Assembly: GCF_012033695.1 (NCBI RefSeq)
Contig: NZ_JAAVJI010000019.1
Span: 1-54,831 of the forward strand
Length of the DNA stretch: 54,831 nt
Direction of reading: 5' to 3'
Origin: Pseudomonas quercus
GTDB lineage: Bacteria; Pseudomonadota; Gammaproteobacteria; Pseudomonadales; Pseudomonadaceae
Position numbers and translations under genes: made by a program. Positions 1 to 7,515 of the stretch are shown here, piece by piece; within the stretch, counting starts at the first letter, position 1; every line of letters begins with the position of its first letter. The notes under the pieces were generated by a model. That model had not been told where the DNA came from. It was given only the letters and a program-made list of their open reading frames with translations, and did not search any database.

Positions 1-76
1 GGCTTCGCCAGCTCCTACAATGGCCCTGCTGTGCGTTCCTTGTGGGACCGGTCGTAGCCGAAGGCGGAGGCCGGGA
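1..76. repeat. REP-like extragenic repeat fragment
   Basis: The first 76 bases carry two pieces of an extragenic palindromic repeat. Positions 41-76 match, with a few differences, the reverse complement of the repeat unit found many times at 11,173-11,790 (TGTGGGAC...CAGGCCGGGAA type). Positions 1-19 resemble a REP arm ending in GCTCCTACA. Nothing coding is supported before the pdxJ start. Confidence 0.6.
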
Positions 77-155
77 AGTGCGACTACATCACCATGGGTG
101 CGTACCAGGCCTATCCCACGTATCCTGCAGTCACCTAGAGCCAGGGAGTTTTTCC

Positions 156-908
156 GTGACCACCCGCACCCGTATTTTGTTGGGCGTCAATATCGACCAC
201 GTCGCCACCTTGCGTCAGGCCCGCGGTACGCGCTACCCGGACCCGGTGAAGGCCGCCTTGGATGCTGAGCAGGCTGGCGCCGACGGTATCACCGTTCACC
301 TGCGTGAAGACCGCCGGCATATTCAGGAGCGGGATGTGCTGTTGCTCAAGCAAGTGATGCAAACCCGCATGAACTTCGAAATGGGCGTCACAGACACGAT
401 GCTTGAGTTCGCCGAGCGCCTACGCGCAGAACATGTGTGCCTGGTGCCTGAAACACGGCAGGAGCTGACCACGGAAGGCGGCCTGGATGTTGCGGGCCAG
501 GAAGCGCGTATCCGTGATGCCGTGGAGCGGCTGAGCGCTGTAGGCAGCGAGGTTTCACTGTTCATTGACGCTGACCCGGCACAGATCCAGGCATCGGCCC
601 GGACTGGGGCTCCGGCCATTGAGTTGCACACCGGGCGATACGCAGATACGCATACCGCCGAAGAGGCGGCGCTTGAGTTACAGCGCATTACCGAAGGCGT
701 AGCGCTGGGTCTAAGCCTGGGGCTAATCGTTAACGCGGGCCATGGCTTGCATTACCACAATGTGGAGCCTGTAGCCGCCATCCCAGGCATTAACGAACTG
801 AACATTGGCCACGCCTTAGTGGCCCATGCTCTGTTCGTTGGCTTCCCGGCCGCCGTAGCTGAGATGAAAGCACTGATCGTGGCCGCTGCAGATCGAGCCC
901 ACCGCTAG
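156..908 (+). CDS. pdxJ: Pyridoxine 5'-phosphate synthase
   Basis: PdxJ condenses 1-deoxy-D-xylulose 5-phosphate with 3-amino-2-oxopropyl phosphate, the last ring-forming step of de novo vitamin B6 synthesis in the cytoplasm. The 250-residue protein has the expected TIM-barrel family signatures: the N-terminal GVNIDHVATLRQARGT, HLREDRRHI, the ELHTGRYA strand and the C-terminal NIGHALVAHALF phosphate-binding region. The frame is open further upstream (ATG at 42), but homology begins only near the GTG at 156, which has AGGGAG about eight bases before it, so I use that start. It converges with nadE, six bases apart. Family identity is very secure; the exact start codon is slightly less so. Confidence 0.96.
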   Translation: MTTRTRILLGVNIDHVATLRQARGTRYPDPVKAALDAEQAGADGITVHLREDRRHIQERDVLLLKQVMQTRMNFEMGVTDTMLEFAERLRAEHVCLVPETRQELTTEGGLDVAGQEARIRDAVERLSAVGSEVSLFIDADPAQIQASARTGAPAIELHTGRYADTHTAEEAALELQRITEGVALGLSLGLIVNAGHGLHYHNVEPVAAIPGINELNIGHALVAHALFVGFPAAVAEMKALIVAAADRAHR

Positions 909-914
909 ATAAGG

Positions 915-1754
915 CTACTCCGGCGCATACGGCTGGCGGCGTTTGTGCGCCGTCTTGTCGTAGGTACGCACGATGGTGTCATAGGCCTCCTGGCGCACGG
1001 GCTGCCCGTGTAGGAAGGCGTCGATCTCCTGGTAGGTCACCCCATGGGCGTCTTCGTCTGGCTTGCCTGGGGTTAGTTCTTCAAGGTCGGCTGTTGGCGT
1101 TTTCGCGAACAGCTTCTCGGGTGCACCCAGATACTGAGCAATGGCGCGCACCTGGCCTTTCACCAGCCCTTCCAAGGGCGTAAGGTCGCAGGCCCCATCA
1201 CCGAACTTGGTGAAGAACCCCATCACGGCTTCAGCGGCATGGTCCGTACCAATCACCAGCCCATCGTTGGCGTTGGCAATGGCATATTGCGCCACCATAC
1301 GTATACGCGCCTTGGTATTGCCCCGCACGAAATCACGGCGTGCGTCGGTCAAAGGCTTGGCCACGGTGAGTGCGTCCAACTGAGCATCCAGCCCCTGTAC
1401 ACCACCTGCGATGTTCACCGTCACCTCCTCGTCTGCGTTTACAAACTTCATGGCGGCGGCGGCATCTTCTTCGTCATGCTGCTGGGCATAGGGCAGGCGC
1501 ACGGCAATAAAGCGATAAGCACTGTCACCCGTTTCTTCGCGAAGCGCTTCGACCGCCAACTGCGCCAAGCGGCCCGCTGTGCTTGAGTCCACACCGCCAC
1601 TGATGCCCAGTACCAGCACTTTCAAGCCAGCGTTGCGCAGGGTTTGCTTGATGAAGGCTTTGCGGCGGTCGACTTCGGCCACCAGCGCTGCCTCATTGGC
1701 AAAGGGGGGAACGACGTTCAGCGCTGCGGCGATTTCGGCCTGGCGATTGCTCAT
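915..1754 (-). CDS. nadE: Ammonia-dependent NAD+ synthetase
   Basis: NadE amidates nicotinic acid adenine dinucleotide to NAD+ using ammonia and ATP. The 279-residue protein has the N-type ATP pyrophosphatase P-loop LGISGGVDSS near residue 50, then GTDHAAEAV, TKFGDGACD and TPTADLEEL, all typical of the short ammonia-dependent form. The glutaminase domain of the long form is absent. GGAGG lies upstream of the ATG. The gene is convergent with pdxJ and has no close partner on its own strand. Confidence 0.95.
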   Translation of the reverse strand: MSNRQAEIAAALNVVPPFANEAALVAEVDRRKAFIKQTLRNAGLKVLVLGISGGVDSSTAGRLAQLAVEALREETGDSAYRFIAVRLPYAQQHDEEDAAAAMKFVNADEEVTVNIAGGVQGLDAQLDALTVAKPLTDARRDFVRGNTKARIRMVAQYAIANANDGLVIGTDHAAEAVMGFFTKFGDGACDLTPLEGLVKGQVRAIAQYLGAPEKLFAKTPTADLEELTPGKPDEDAHGVTYQEIDAFLHGQPVRQEAYDTIVRTYDKTAHKRRQPYAPE

Positions 1755-1849
1755 AAGGGTGACCTCCGGTAAGTACCATTAAGGCTGGCAAAGGGCTTTA
1801 GACAGGCGTAAAGCTTAACTTGATCCGTTGAGGTTCGCTCGGTAACAGG

Positions 1850-2812
1850 TCACGCTGGCTTGCGCGCCGTAATCACTGCACGCATCGGCGCGGGCAGCCC
1901 TTCCACGGTTTTAGTGTGATCCTCTGGGGCCAGGAAGTGCTCCAATGACTGATAGCGCATCCACGGGGTACTGCGCTGTTCGTCAGTTGTGGTGTAGCTG
2001 ACGTCCACGCATTTCACATCGATGAAACCGGCGCGCCGTACCCACAATTCCAGCGCGGCTACCGAGGGCAGGAACCAGACGTTGCGCATTTGCGCGTAGC
2101 GGTCCTCCGGCACCAGCACCTGACGCTCATCACCGGTTACCACGAGCGTTTCCAGCACCAGTTCGCCCCCTTTGACCAGGCAATCCTTCAAGGCAAACAG
2201 ATGGTCGATGGGGGAGCGACGGTGATAAAGCACGCCCATTGAGAACACAGTGTCGAATCCCTGAAGGTTTGGCGGCAGGTCTTCAAGGGCCAGTGGCAGG
2301 TGCCAGGCGGGCAAGGCTGGAAGGTAGTGGCTTAACGCCTGGAACTGGCAGAAAAACAGCCAGTTGGGGTCGATGCCGATCACACTCTCAGCCCCAGCCC
2401 CCAACATGCGCCACTGGTAGTAACCGTTGCCGCAACCTACGTCCAGCACGCGTTTGCCACGCAGGTTCAGATGGGGCGCCACGCGGGCCCATTTCCAGTC
2501 CGAACGCCATTCGGTGTCTACGTGCACACCAAACACATTGAAAGGGCCTTTGCGCCAGGGCGATAGCCCCATCAGGGCGTCGTGCAGCTGGTGTCGGGTG
2601 CTGTCGTCGCAGTCACCCTCCAGAGCCAGGCCGTGGACCAGGTCCACCTCACTCGCCGTTAACACCGGCAGGGCATTGAGTGCAGCCTGCCAGCGTTGAA
2701 GGTCGCCGTGGCCTTTTTCCAGCCGGTTGTTCAGGTCGGCTTGCAGGCCATTGGCCCAATCGGCGAGGGGAGAGCCGGCCAGGCGGCGGACGAGAGGAGC
2801 GAGGTCAATCAT
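1850..2812 (-). CDS. cmoB: tRNA U34 carboxymethyltransferase CmoB
   Basis: CmoB transfers a carboxymethyl group from carboxy-SAM to 5-hydroxyuridine at tRNA position 34, making cmo5U and broadening wobble decoding. The 320-residue protein has a central Rossmann methyltransferase motif VLDVGCGNGYYQWRM and the segments FNVFGVHVDTEWRSDWKW and FDTVFSMGVLYHRRSP known from this family. I start at the ATG that overlaps the cmoA stop (ATGA); an in-frame ATG 33 bases upstream lies inside cmoA. The overlap implies translational coupling with the gene that supplies its cofactor. Confidence 0.95.
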   Translation of the reverse strand: MIDLAPLVRRLAGSPLADWANGLQADLNNRLEKGHGDLQRWQAALNALPVLTASEVDLVHGLALEGDCDDSTRHQLHDALMGLSPWRKGPFNVFGVHVDTEWRSDWKWARVAPHLNLRGKRVLDVGCGNGYYQWRMLGAGAESVIGIDPNWLFFCQFQALSHYLPALPAWHLPLALEDLPPNLQGFDTVFSMGVLYHRRSPIDHLFALKDCLVKGGELVLETLVVTGDERQVLVPEDRYAQMRNVWFLPSVAALELWVRRAGFIDVKCVDVSYTTTDEQRSTPWMRYQSLEHFLAPEDHTKTVEGLPAPMRAVITARKPA

Positions 2813-3552
2813 GGCAGGGCAATCATCGAGGCGAAGTTGAGGCATTGAAACCAGGGGATGACTTTGCTGAAGCCAGCAGCCAGCAAACGGTCACGGTGCG
2901 TTTCGAAGGTATCGGGCTTCATCACATGTTCGATGGCGCTGCGCTTCTGGGCAATCTCCAGCTCGCTGTAGCCATTGGCGCGCTTGAAATCTACGTGCAG
3001 CTCAGTGAGCAGGTGATGAGCGTGGGGGTCTTCAAAGCGCAGTTTTTCGGACAGCAGCAACGCGCCGCCCGGTACCAGTGCCTGGTGAAGGCGGGCCAGC
3101 AGTGCCAGGCGGTGTTGCGGCGCGATGAACTGCAGCGTGAAGTTCAGCGCCACGACTGAGGCTGGTTTGAACGCAACCTCCAGAATGTCGGCTTCCATGA
3201 CCTGCACGGGCAGCAGTTCCTGGTACATGCCGTCTTGCGCCTTGAGGTACTCCTGGCAGCGCTGAACCATGGCGGGCGAATTATCCAGGGCTATGACCTG
3301 GCAACCGTCCTGGCGAACATGTCGGCGCAGCGCCTGGGTAACCGCGCCCAATGAAGCGCCCAGGTCATACAGGTGCGTATGGGGTTGGGCAAAGCGTGCC
3401 GCCAGCACGCCTAGGTTTTCCACGATAGCCGGGTAGCCCGGCACTGACCGCTTGATCATGTCGGGAAACACCCGCACCACGTCATCGTTGAAGACGAAGT
3501 CGGGCACCTGGGCCAGAGGTTGGGCGAAAAGACGATCAGGGCGTTCGGTCAC
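2809..3552 (-). CDS. cmoA: Carboxy-S-adenosylmethionine synthase CmoA
   Basis: CmoA converts SAM and prephenate into carboxy-SAM, the donor used by CmoB in the same operon. The 247-residue protein shows the N-terminal DRLFAQPLAQVPDFVFNDDV segment, the SAM-binding HLYDLGASLGAVTQALRR and the ALNFTLQFI motif. Its stop codon overlaps the cmoB start. Upstream is the 7-bp tandem repeat region at 3,591-3,697, which separates it from the lipoprotein and lon genes on the same strand. Confidence 0.95.
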   Translation of the reverse strand: MTERPDRLFAQPLAQVPDFVFNDDVVRVFPDMIKRSVPGYPAIVENLGVLAARFAQPHTHLYDLGASLGAVTQALRRHVRQDGCQVIALDNSPAMVQRCQEYLKAQDGMYQELLPVQVMEADILEVAFKPASVVALNFTLQFIAPQHRLALLARLHQALVPGGALLLSEKLRFEDPHAHHLLTELHVDFKRANGYSELEIAQKRSAIEHVMKPDTFETHRDRLLAAGFSKVIPWFQCLNFASMIALP

Positions 3553-3590
3553 GGGAGGTCTGCGGGTAGGGCGGGGGCGGAGAATTTTAG

Positions 3591-3697
3591 AGCTGCAAGC
3601 TACAAGCTACAAGCTACAAGTAAAGGCGGATCGCGTAATGGCGGCCTGTGATGCCTTTGCTTGAAGCTTGAAGCTTGAAGCTTGAAGCTTGAAGCTT
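3591..3697. repeat. Two blocks of 7-bp tandem repeats in inverted arrangement
   Basis: Positions 3,596-3,620 are CAAGCTA repeated three times plus CAAG. Positions 3,663-3,697 are GAAGCTT repeated five times. One unit is nearly the reverse complement of the other, so the blocks could pair into a long imperfect hairpin around about 42 bases of spacer. The region lies between the chagasin-type gene and cmoA on the minus strand and may end the upstream transcript. Such simple repeats are length-variable. Confidence 0.75.
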
Positions 3698-3705
3698 GGC
3701 GCGGC

Positions 3706-4110
3706 TTACTGCACCTCAATATCACACGCAAAGGTCTGCACGGGCTTCACTTCAGGTGCCCAGGGTTGCTGCAGCACCATCAGCAGCTTGCCCGTGGCGG
3801 GGCCTTGAGCGCGATAGCGCCATACTGACTGGCCCGCCACGCCTACGATTCCAGCGTCTTCGGCATTGGTGTACACCTCAGGCCCGAGGCTGCGCAGCGC
3901 AGCGGGTGCTGGGTTCTGCACCAGCCAGCGGTAGCCGGTGGTGGGGTTGCTAGGGAGCGTGACAATAAGCAGTTGGCCCTTGGCCAATACCACAGGGCAT
4001 TGCTGTTGCCGGCTCAAGTCGAACGCCACCGAGGCATCGGGCGTGTGACGTCCCACGCAAGCGGCAAGCAGGGCCAGGCTGGCAAGGAAAAGGCTACGCA
4101 AAACAGGCAT
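3706..4110 (-). CDS. Chagasin-type (I42) protease-inhibitor lipoprotein
   Basis: This is a 134-residue predicted lipoprotein with a signal peptide (MPVLRSLFLASLALLAAC) ending in an LAAC lipobox. The mature part has the chagasin/inhibitor family I42 signatures: SNPTTGYRW in the first inhibitory loop, a central GVAGQSVWRY segment and a QQPWAPE C-terminal loop. Family members inhibit papain-like cysteine proteases; the target here is unknown. The frame extends upstream to 4,221 but would overlap lon and precede the signal peptide, so I start at 4,110. It lies about 65 bases downstream of lon on the same strand and may be co-transcribed. Confidence 0.85.
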   Translation of the reverse strand: MPVLRSLFLASLALLAACVGRHTPDASVAFDLSRQQQCPVVLAKGQLLIVTLPSNPTTGYRWLVQNPAPAALRSLGPEVYTNAEDAGIVGVAGQSVWRYRAQGPATGKLLMVLQQPWAPEVKPVQTFACDIEVQ

Positions 4111-4174
4111 CGACAGGCATCCAGGCGGGGGCGACGCCTGCGAGCATAGCGCAGGCAAGCGACGCCCGGAACCG

Positions 4175-6613
4175 TTAACCTTGGAACAGCACCTTGGCCA
4201 CATCGGTAAAGCGTTTCGCAAAGTGTACGGTAATCCCTTCCTTCAGGTAGTCCGGCAGTTCCTGGAAGTTACCCCGGTTGGCCTCTGGAAGAATCAGCTC
4301 GTTGAGCTTTTGGCGGCGCGCTGCGATCACTTTCTCGCGTACCCCGCCAATGGGCAGTACATGCCCCGTCAGGGTCAGCTCGCCCGTCATGGCAACGCCT
4401 TTCTTGGGTGGCTGGTTGCGGGCCAGAGACAACAAGGCACTGGCCATGGTCACGCCTGCGCTAGGGCCGTCCTTGGGGGTAGCCCCTTCAGGAACATGTA
4501 GGTGTACGAAAGCTTCGTTGAAGTAGGTAGCCTCGCCACCGAACTGCTTGAGGTTGGCCGTGATATAGCTGTAGGCGATTTCCGCGGACTCTTTCATCAC
4601 CTCACCCAGTTGCCCCGTGAGCTTGAACCCCCGGGTAAGGCTATGGATGCGTGTGGCTTCGATAGGCAGGGTGGCACCCCCCATGCTGGTCCAGGCCAGC
4701 CCGGTGATCACGCCAACGCCCGACAGCACCTGTTCGCTACGGAACACAGGCATGCCCAAGTAGGCTTCAAGCTCCTTGGGGCCCACCTTGATCACCGCAT
4801 CCGGGTTGTCCAGCAGTTTGACCACGGATTTGCGCACCACCTTGCCCAGTTGTTTTTCCAGCTGGCGTACACCGGCTTCGCGGGCATAGCCTTCGATCAC
4901 CAGGCGCAAGGCGCTGTCACTGATAGTGAGGTTGTTTTTCGACACCCCAGCTTTTTCCAGCTGCTTGGGCCACAGATGCTTCTTGGCGATGGCGAGCTTT
5001 TCCTCGGTGATATAGCCAGACAGGCGGATCACCTCCATGCGGTCCAGCAAGGGGCCGGGAATGGAATCCAGCGTGTTGGCGGTACACACGAACAGCACCT
5101 TGGACAAGTCCAGCCGCAGGTCGAGGTAGTGGTCAAGGAAGTCCACGTTCTGCTCAGGGTCCAGGGTTTCGAGCAAGGCAGATGCCGGGTCGCCCTGGTA
5201 GCTCTGGCCCATCTTGTCGATTTCATCGAGCATGATGACCGGGTTCATCACCTCCACATCCTTAAGCGCTTGCACCAGCTTGCCGGGCTGGGCGCCGATG
5301 TAGGTACGGCGGTGCCCCTTGATCTCGGCCTCGTCGCGCATGCCGCCCACGCTGAAACGGTAGAACGGCCGGCCCAGGGATTCGGCGATGGATTTGCCGA
5401 TACTGGTCTTACCCACGCCTGGTGGGCCCACCAACAGTACGATAGAGCCGCTGATCTCGCCCTTGTAGGCGCCTACGGCCAGGAACTCCAGAATGCGGTT
5501 CTTGATATCACCCAGGCCTGCATGGTGGGCGTCCAATACCTTGCGAGCGTGCTTGAGCTCCAACTTGTCCTTGCCATACACACCCCAGGGCAGGGCAGTG
5601 GCCCAGTCCAGGTAATTGCGCGTTACGGCGTATTCAGGTGAGCCGGTCTCCAGAATGGCCAGCTTGCCCATTTCCTCATCGATGCGCTTGCGGGCCGGTA
5701 CCGGCAATGTCTTGCCTTCCAGCCGCTGCTCGAACTGTTCGATGTCAGCACTGCGGTCGTCTTTGGTCAGGCCCAGCTCCTGCTGGATGACTTTAAGCTG
5801 TTCCTTGAGGAAGAACTGGCGCTGGTGCTCGCCGATCTGCTTGTTCACCTCGGCAGAGATTTCTTTCTGCAAACGGGCGACTTCTACCTCTTTGCGTAGC
5901 ATTGGCAGCACCCGTTCCATCCGGCGCAGCATGGGCACGCAATCCAGCACCTGCTGCAACTCGGCACCGGTAGCGGACGTAAGCGCTGCGGCGAAGTCAG
6001 TCAGGGGCGAGGGGTCGTTAGGGCTGAAGCGGTTGAGGTAGTTTTTCAGCTCTTCGCTGTACAGCGGGTTAAGCGGCAGCAACTCCTTGATGGCATTGAT
6101 CAGGGCCATACCGTAGGCCTTGATCTCATCGGTAGGCTCCACCGGCTGCAGCGGGTATTCCACCTCCACCAGGTAGGGGGGGCGGTGGTGCTTGAGCCAC
6201 GTGCGGATGCGTACCCGGGACAGGCCTTGGGCCACGAATTGCAGTTTGCCGTCTTCGCGGCTGGCGTGATGGATCTTCACCAGGGTGCCGTACAGAGGCA
6301 GCGTGTCCGTGTCCAGGTGGCGCGGGTCCTCGGCAGGGGTTTCCATGTAGAACAGTGCCAGGGAGTGGTGCGGCGTTTTAGCGACCAGGTCCAGGGTTTC
6401 TGCCCAAGGCTCCTCGTTGACAATGACCGGCAGCACCTGTGCAGGGAAGAAGGGCCGGTTGTGAATCGGGATCACATACACTTTGTCCGGCAGGTTCTGG
6501 CCCGGCAATACCAGCTCGGTGCTGGAAGTGGTGGAATGCTCTACCTGCTCCGATTCAGCGGACGCTTCGTCTGAAACATTGGAGTGGTCCACAACGGAAT
6601 CCTGGTCGCTCAT
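4175..6613 (-). CDS. lon: ATP-dependent protease La (Lon), second paralogue type
   Basis: Lon is a cytoplasmic AAA+ serine protease that unfolds and degrades damaged and regulatory proteins. The 812-residue protein has the N-terminal substrate domain (VIPIHNRPFFPAQVLPV), a Walker A GPPGVGKTSIGKS, Walker B VIMLDEIDKM, and the proteolytic Ser in DGPSAGVTMA followed by the catalytic Lys of REKVIAA, giving a Ser-Lys dyad. The acidic N-terminal extension (SDQDSVVDHSN...) and position near gcd suggest the second lon copy of P. putida-type genomes rather than the one next to clpX. I start at MSDQDS; upstream in-frame codons show no family similarity. Confidence 0.93.
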   Translation of the reverse strand: MSDQDSVVDHSNVSDEASAESEQVEHSTTSSTELVLPGQNLPDKVYVIPIHNRPFFPAQVLPVIVNEEPWAETLDLVAKTPHHSLALFYMETPAEDPRHLDTDTLPLYGTLVKIHHASREDGKLQFVAQGLSRVRIRTWLKHHRPPYLVEVEYPLQPVEPTDEIKAYGMALINAIKELLPLNPLYSEELKNYLNRFSPNDPSPLTDFAAALTSATGAELQQVLDCVPMLRRMERVLPMLRKEVEVARLQKEISAEVNKQIGEHQRQFFLKEQLKVIQQELGLTKDDRSADIEQFEQRLEGKTLPVPARKRIDEEMGKLAILETGSPEYAVTRNYLDWATALPWGVYGKDKLELKHARKVLDAHHAGLGDIKNRILEFLAVGAYKGEISGSIVLLVGPPGVGKTSIGKSIAESLGRPFYRFSVGGMRDEAEIKGHRRTYIGAQPGKLVQALKDVEVMNPVIMLDEIDKMGQSYQGDPASALLETLDPEQNVDFLDHYLDLRLDLSKVLFVCTANTLDSIPGPLLDRMEVIRLSGYITEEKLAIAKKHLWPKQLEKAGVSKNNLTISDSALRLVIEGYAREAGVRQLEKQLGKVVRKSVVKLLDNPDAVIKVGPKELEAYLGMPVFRSEQVLSGVGVITGLAWTSMGGATLPIEATRIHSLTRGFKLTGQLGEVMKESAEIAYSYITANLKQFGGEATYFNEAFVHLHVPEGATPKDGPSAGVTMASALLSLARNQPPKKGVAMTGELTLTGHVLPIGGVREKVIAARRQKLNELILPEANRGNFQELPDYLKEGITVHFAKRFTDVAKVLFQG

Positions 6614-6834
6614 GGGGCACCTGCGAAAATGGCTATGAACGCTTAGATGGGGCACAGCGTCGCGGGTTTCAATGGGAGGGCTGAAGGATTGGGCATTACG
6701 GCCGATAACCAAGTACAGCGCCCCTGTGCCACATCGAGCCTCGCTACCCCGTTGGCTGCACTATGCTGCAGTGTTACCCCGGCCGGTGTAGAGCCCTTGA
6801 GTGGGGCCTCCCAGATTTGACGTGAGTGTGTGCG

Positions 6835-7515
6835 ATGCGTGTTTTCTTCTGCCGTATTGCGGTGTGGTTACTGGCCAGCTCGGTGGCAACCTCAGTGTGT
6901 GCCGGGATGTTGCAAGTCGGCCTTATCGACCCACAGGGCGCGCCATTGGCGGACGCGGTAGTCACGCTGGCCGGCCCCCCTGGCGCTGCGCCTGGGCCGT
7001 TGAAGGCCGACATGGACCAGCGGGACAAGGTGTTCTACCCCCACGTGCTGGCTATACACACCGGCACGGCGGTGACCTTTCCCAACAGCGACGACATTCG
7101 CCACCAGGTGTACTCCTTCTCTCCCAGCAAGCGCTTCGAATTGCGCCTGTACGAAGGCATTCCAGCTGCCCCCGTGCTGTTCGACCAGCCCGGCGTTGTG
7201 GTGCTCGGTTGCAATATCCATGACTGGATGCTGGGCTATATTTACGTGACTCAGGACCCTTGGTACGGCGTGACGGACAGCAAAGGCCAGGTAACCTTTG
7301 CCAATCTACCTACTGGCAGCTACAGCCTGACCCTGTGGCACCCCCAGCGTGCAGACCTGCAGCCCCAGGCCGGCGGTAATCTGGTGATCACACAAGCCGC
7401 CGTGAGCAAAGTGTTCACCCTGGCCGTGCAGCCACTGGCCAGCGACGCACCTGTACCGCCCACCAGCCCATTCGGCGATGCGTTCGGCAAGGCACTGCGT
7501 GAAAACAAAGAATAG
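6835..7515 (+). CDS. Cupredoxin-like exported protein (methylamine-utilization type)
   Basis: This is a protein of about 226 residues with a signal peptide (MRVFFCRIAVWLLASSVATS) and a plastocyanin-like fold. It resembles annotated methylamine-utilization proteins. Likely copper ligands are the His in DIRHQVYSFS and the Cys, His and Met of VLGCNIHDWMLGY, matching a type 1 copper site, so it should be periplasmic and redox-active or copper-binding. It is divergent from lon and opens a four-gene unit in which all junctions overlap: the next start lies 17 bases before its stop. The true substrate or electron partner is unknown. Confidence 0.75.
   Translation: MRVFFCRIAVWLLASSVATSVCAGMLQVGLIDPQGAPLADAVVTLAGPPGAAPGPLKADMDQRDKVFYPHVLAIHTGTAVTFPNSDDIRHQVYSFSPSKRFELRLYEGIPAAPVLFDQPGVVVLGCNIHDWMLGYIYVTQDPWYGVTDSKGQVTFANLPTGSYSLTLWHPQRADLQPQAGGNLVITQAAVSKVFTLAVQPLASDAPVPPTSPFGDAFGKALRENKE

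Noticed and set aside
42..155. N-terminal extension of pdxJ from ATG 42
   Set aside because: Runs through REP-like sequence and precedes the conserved PdxJ start; the GTG at 156 has a proper ribosome-binding site.
4502..5641. 379-codon open frame on the plus strand inside lon
   Set aside because: Antisense shadow of a well-supported lon gene; composition is His/Gln/Val-rich as expected from the reverse of GC-rich codons.
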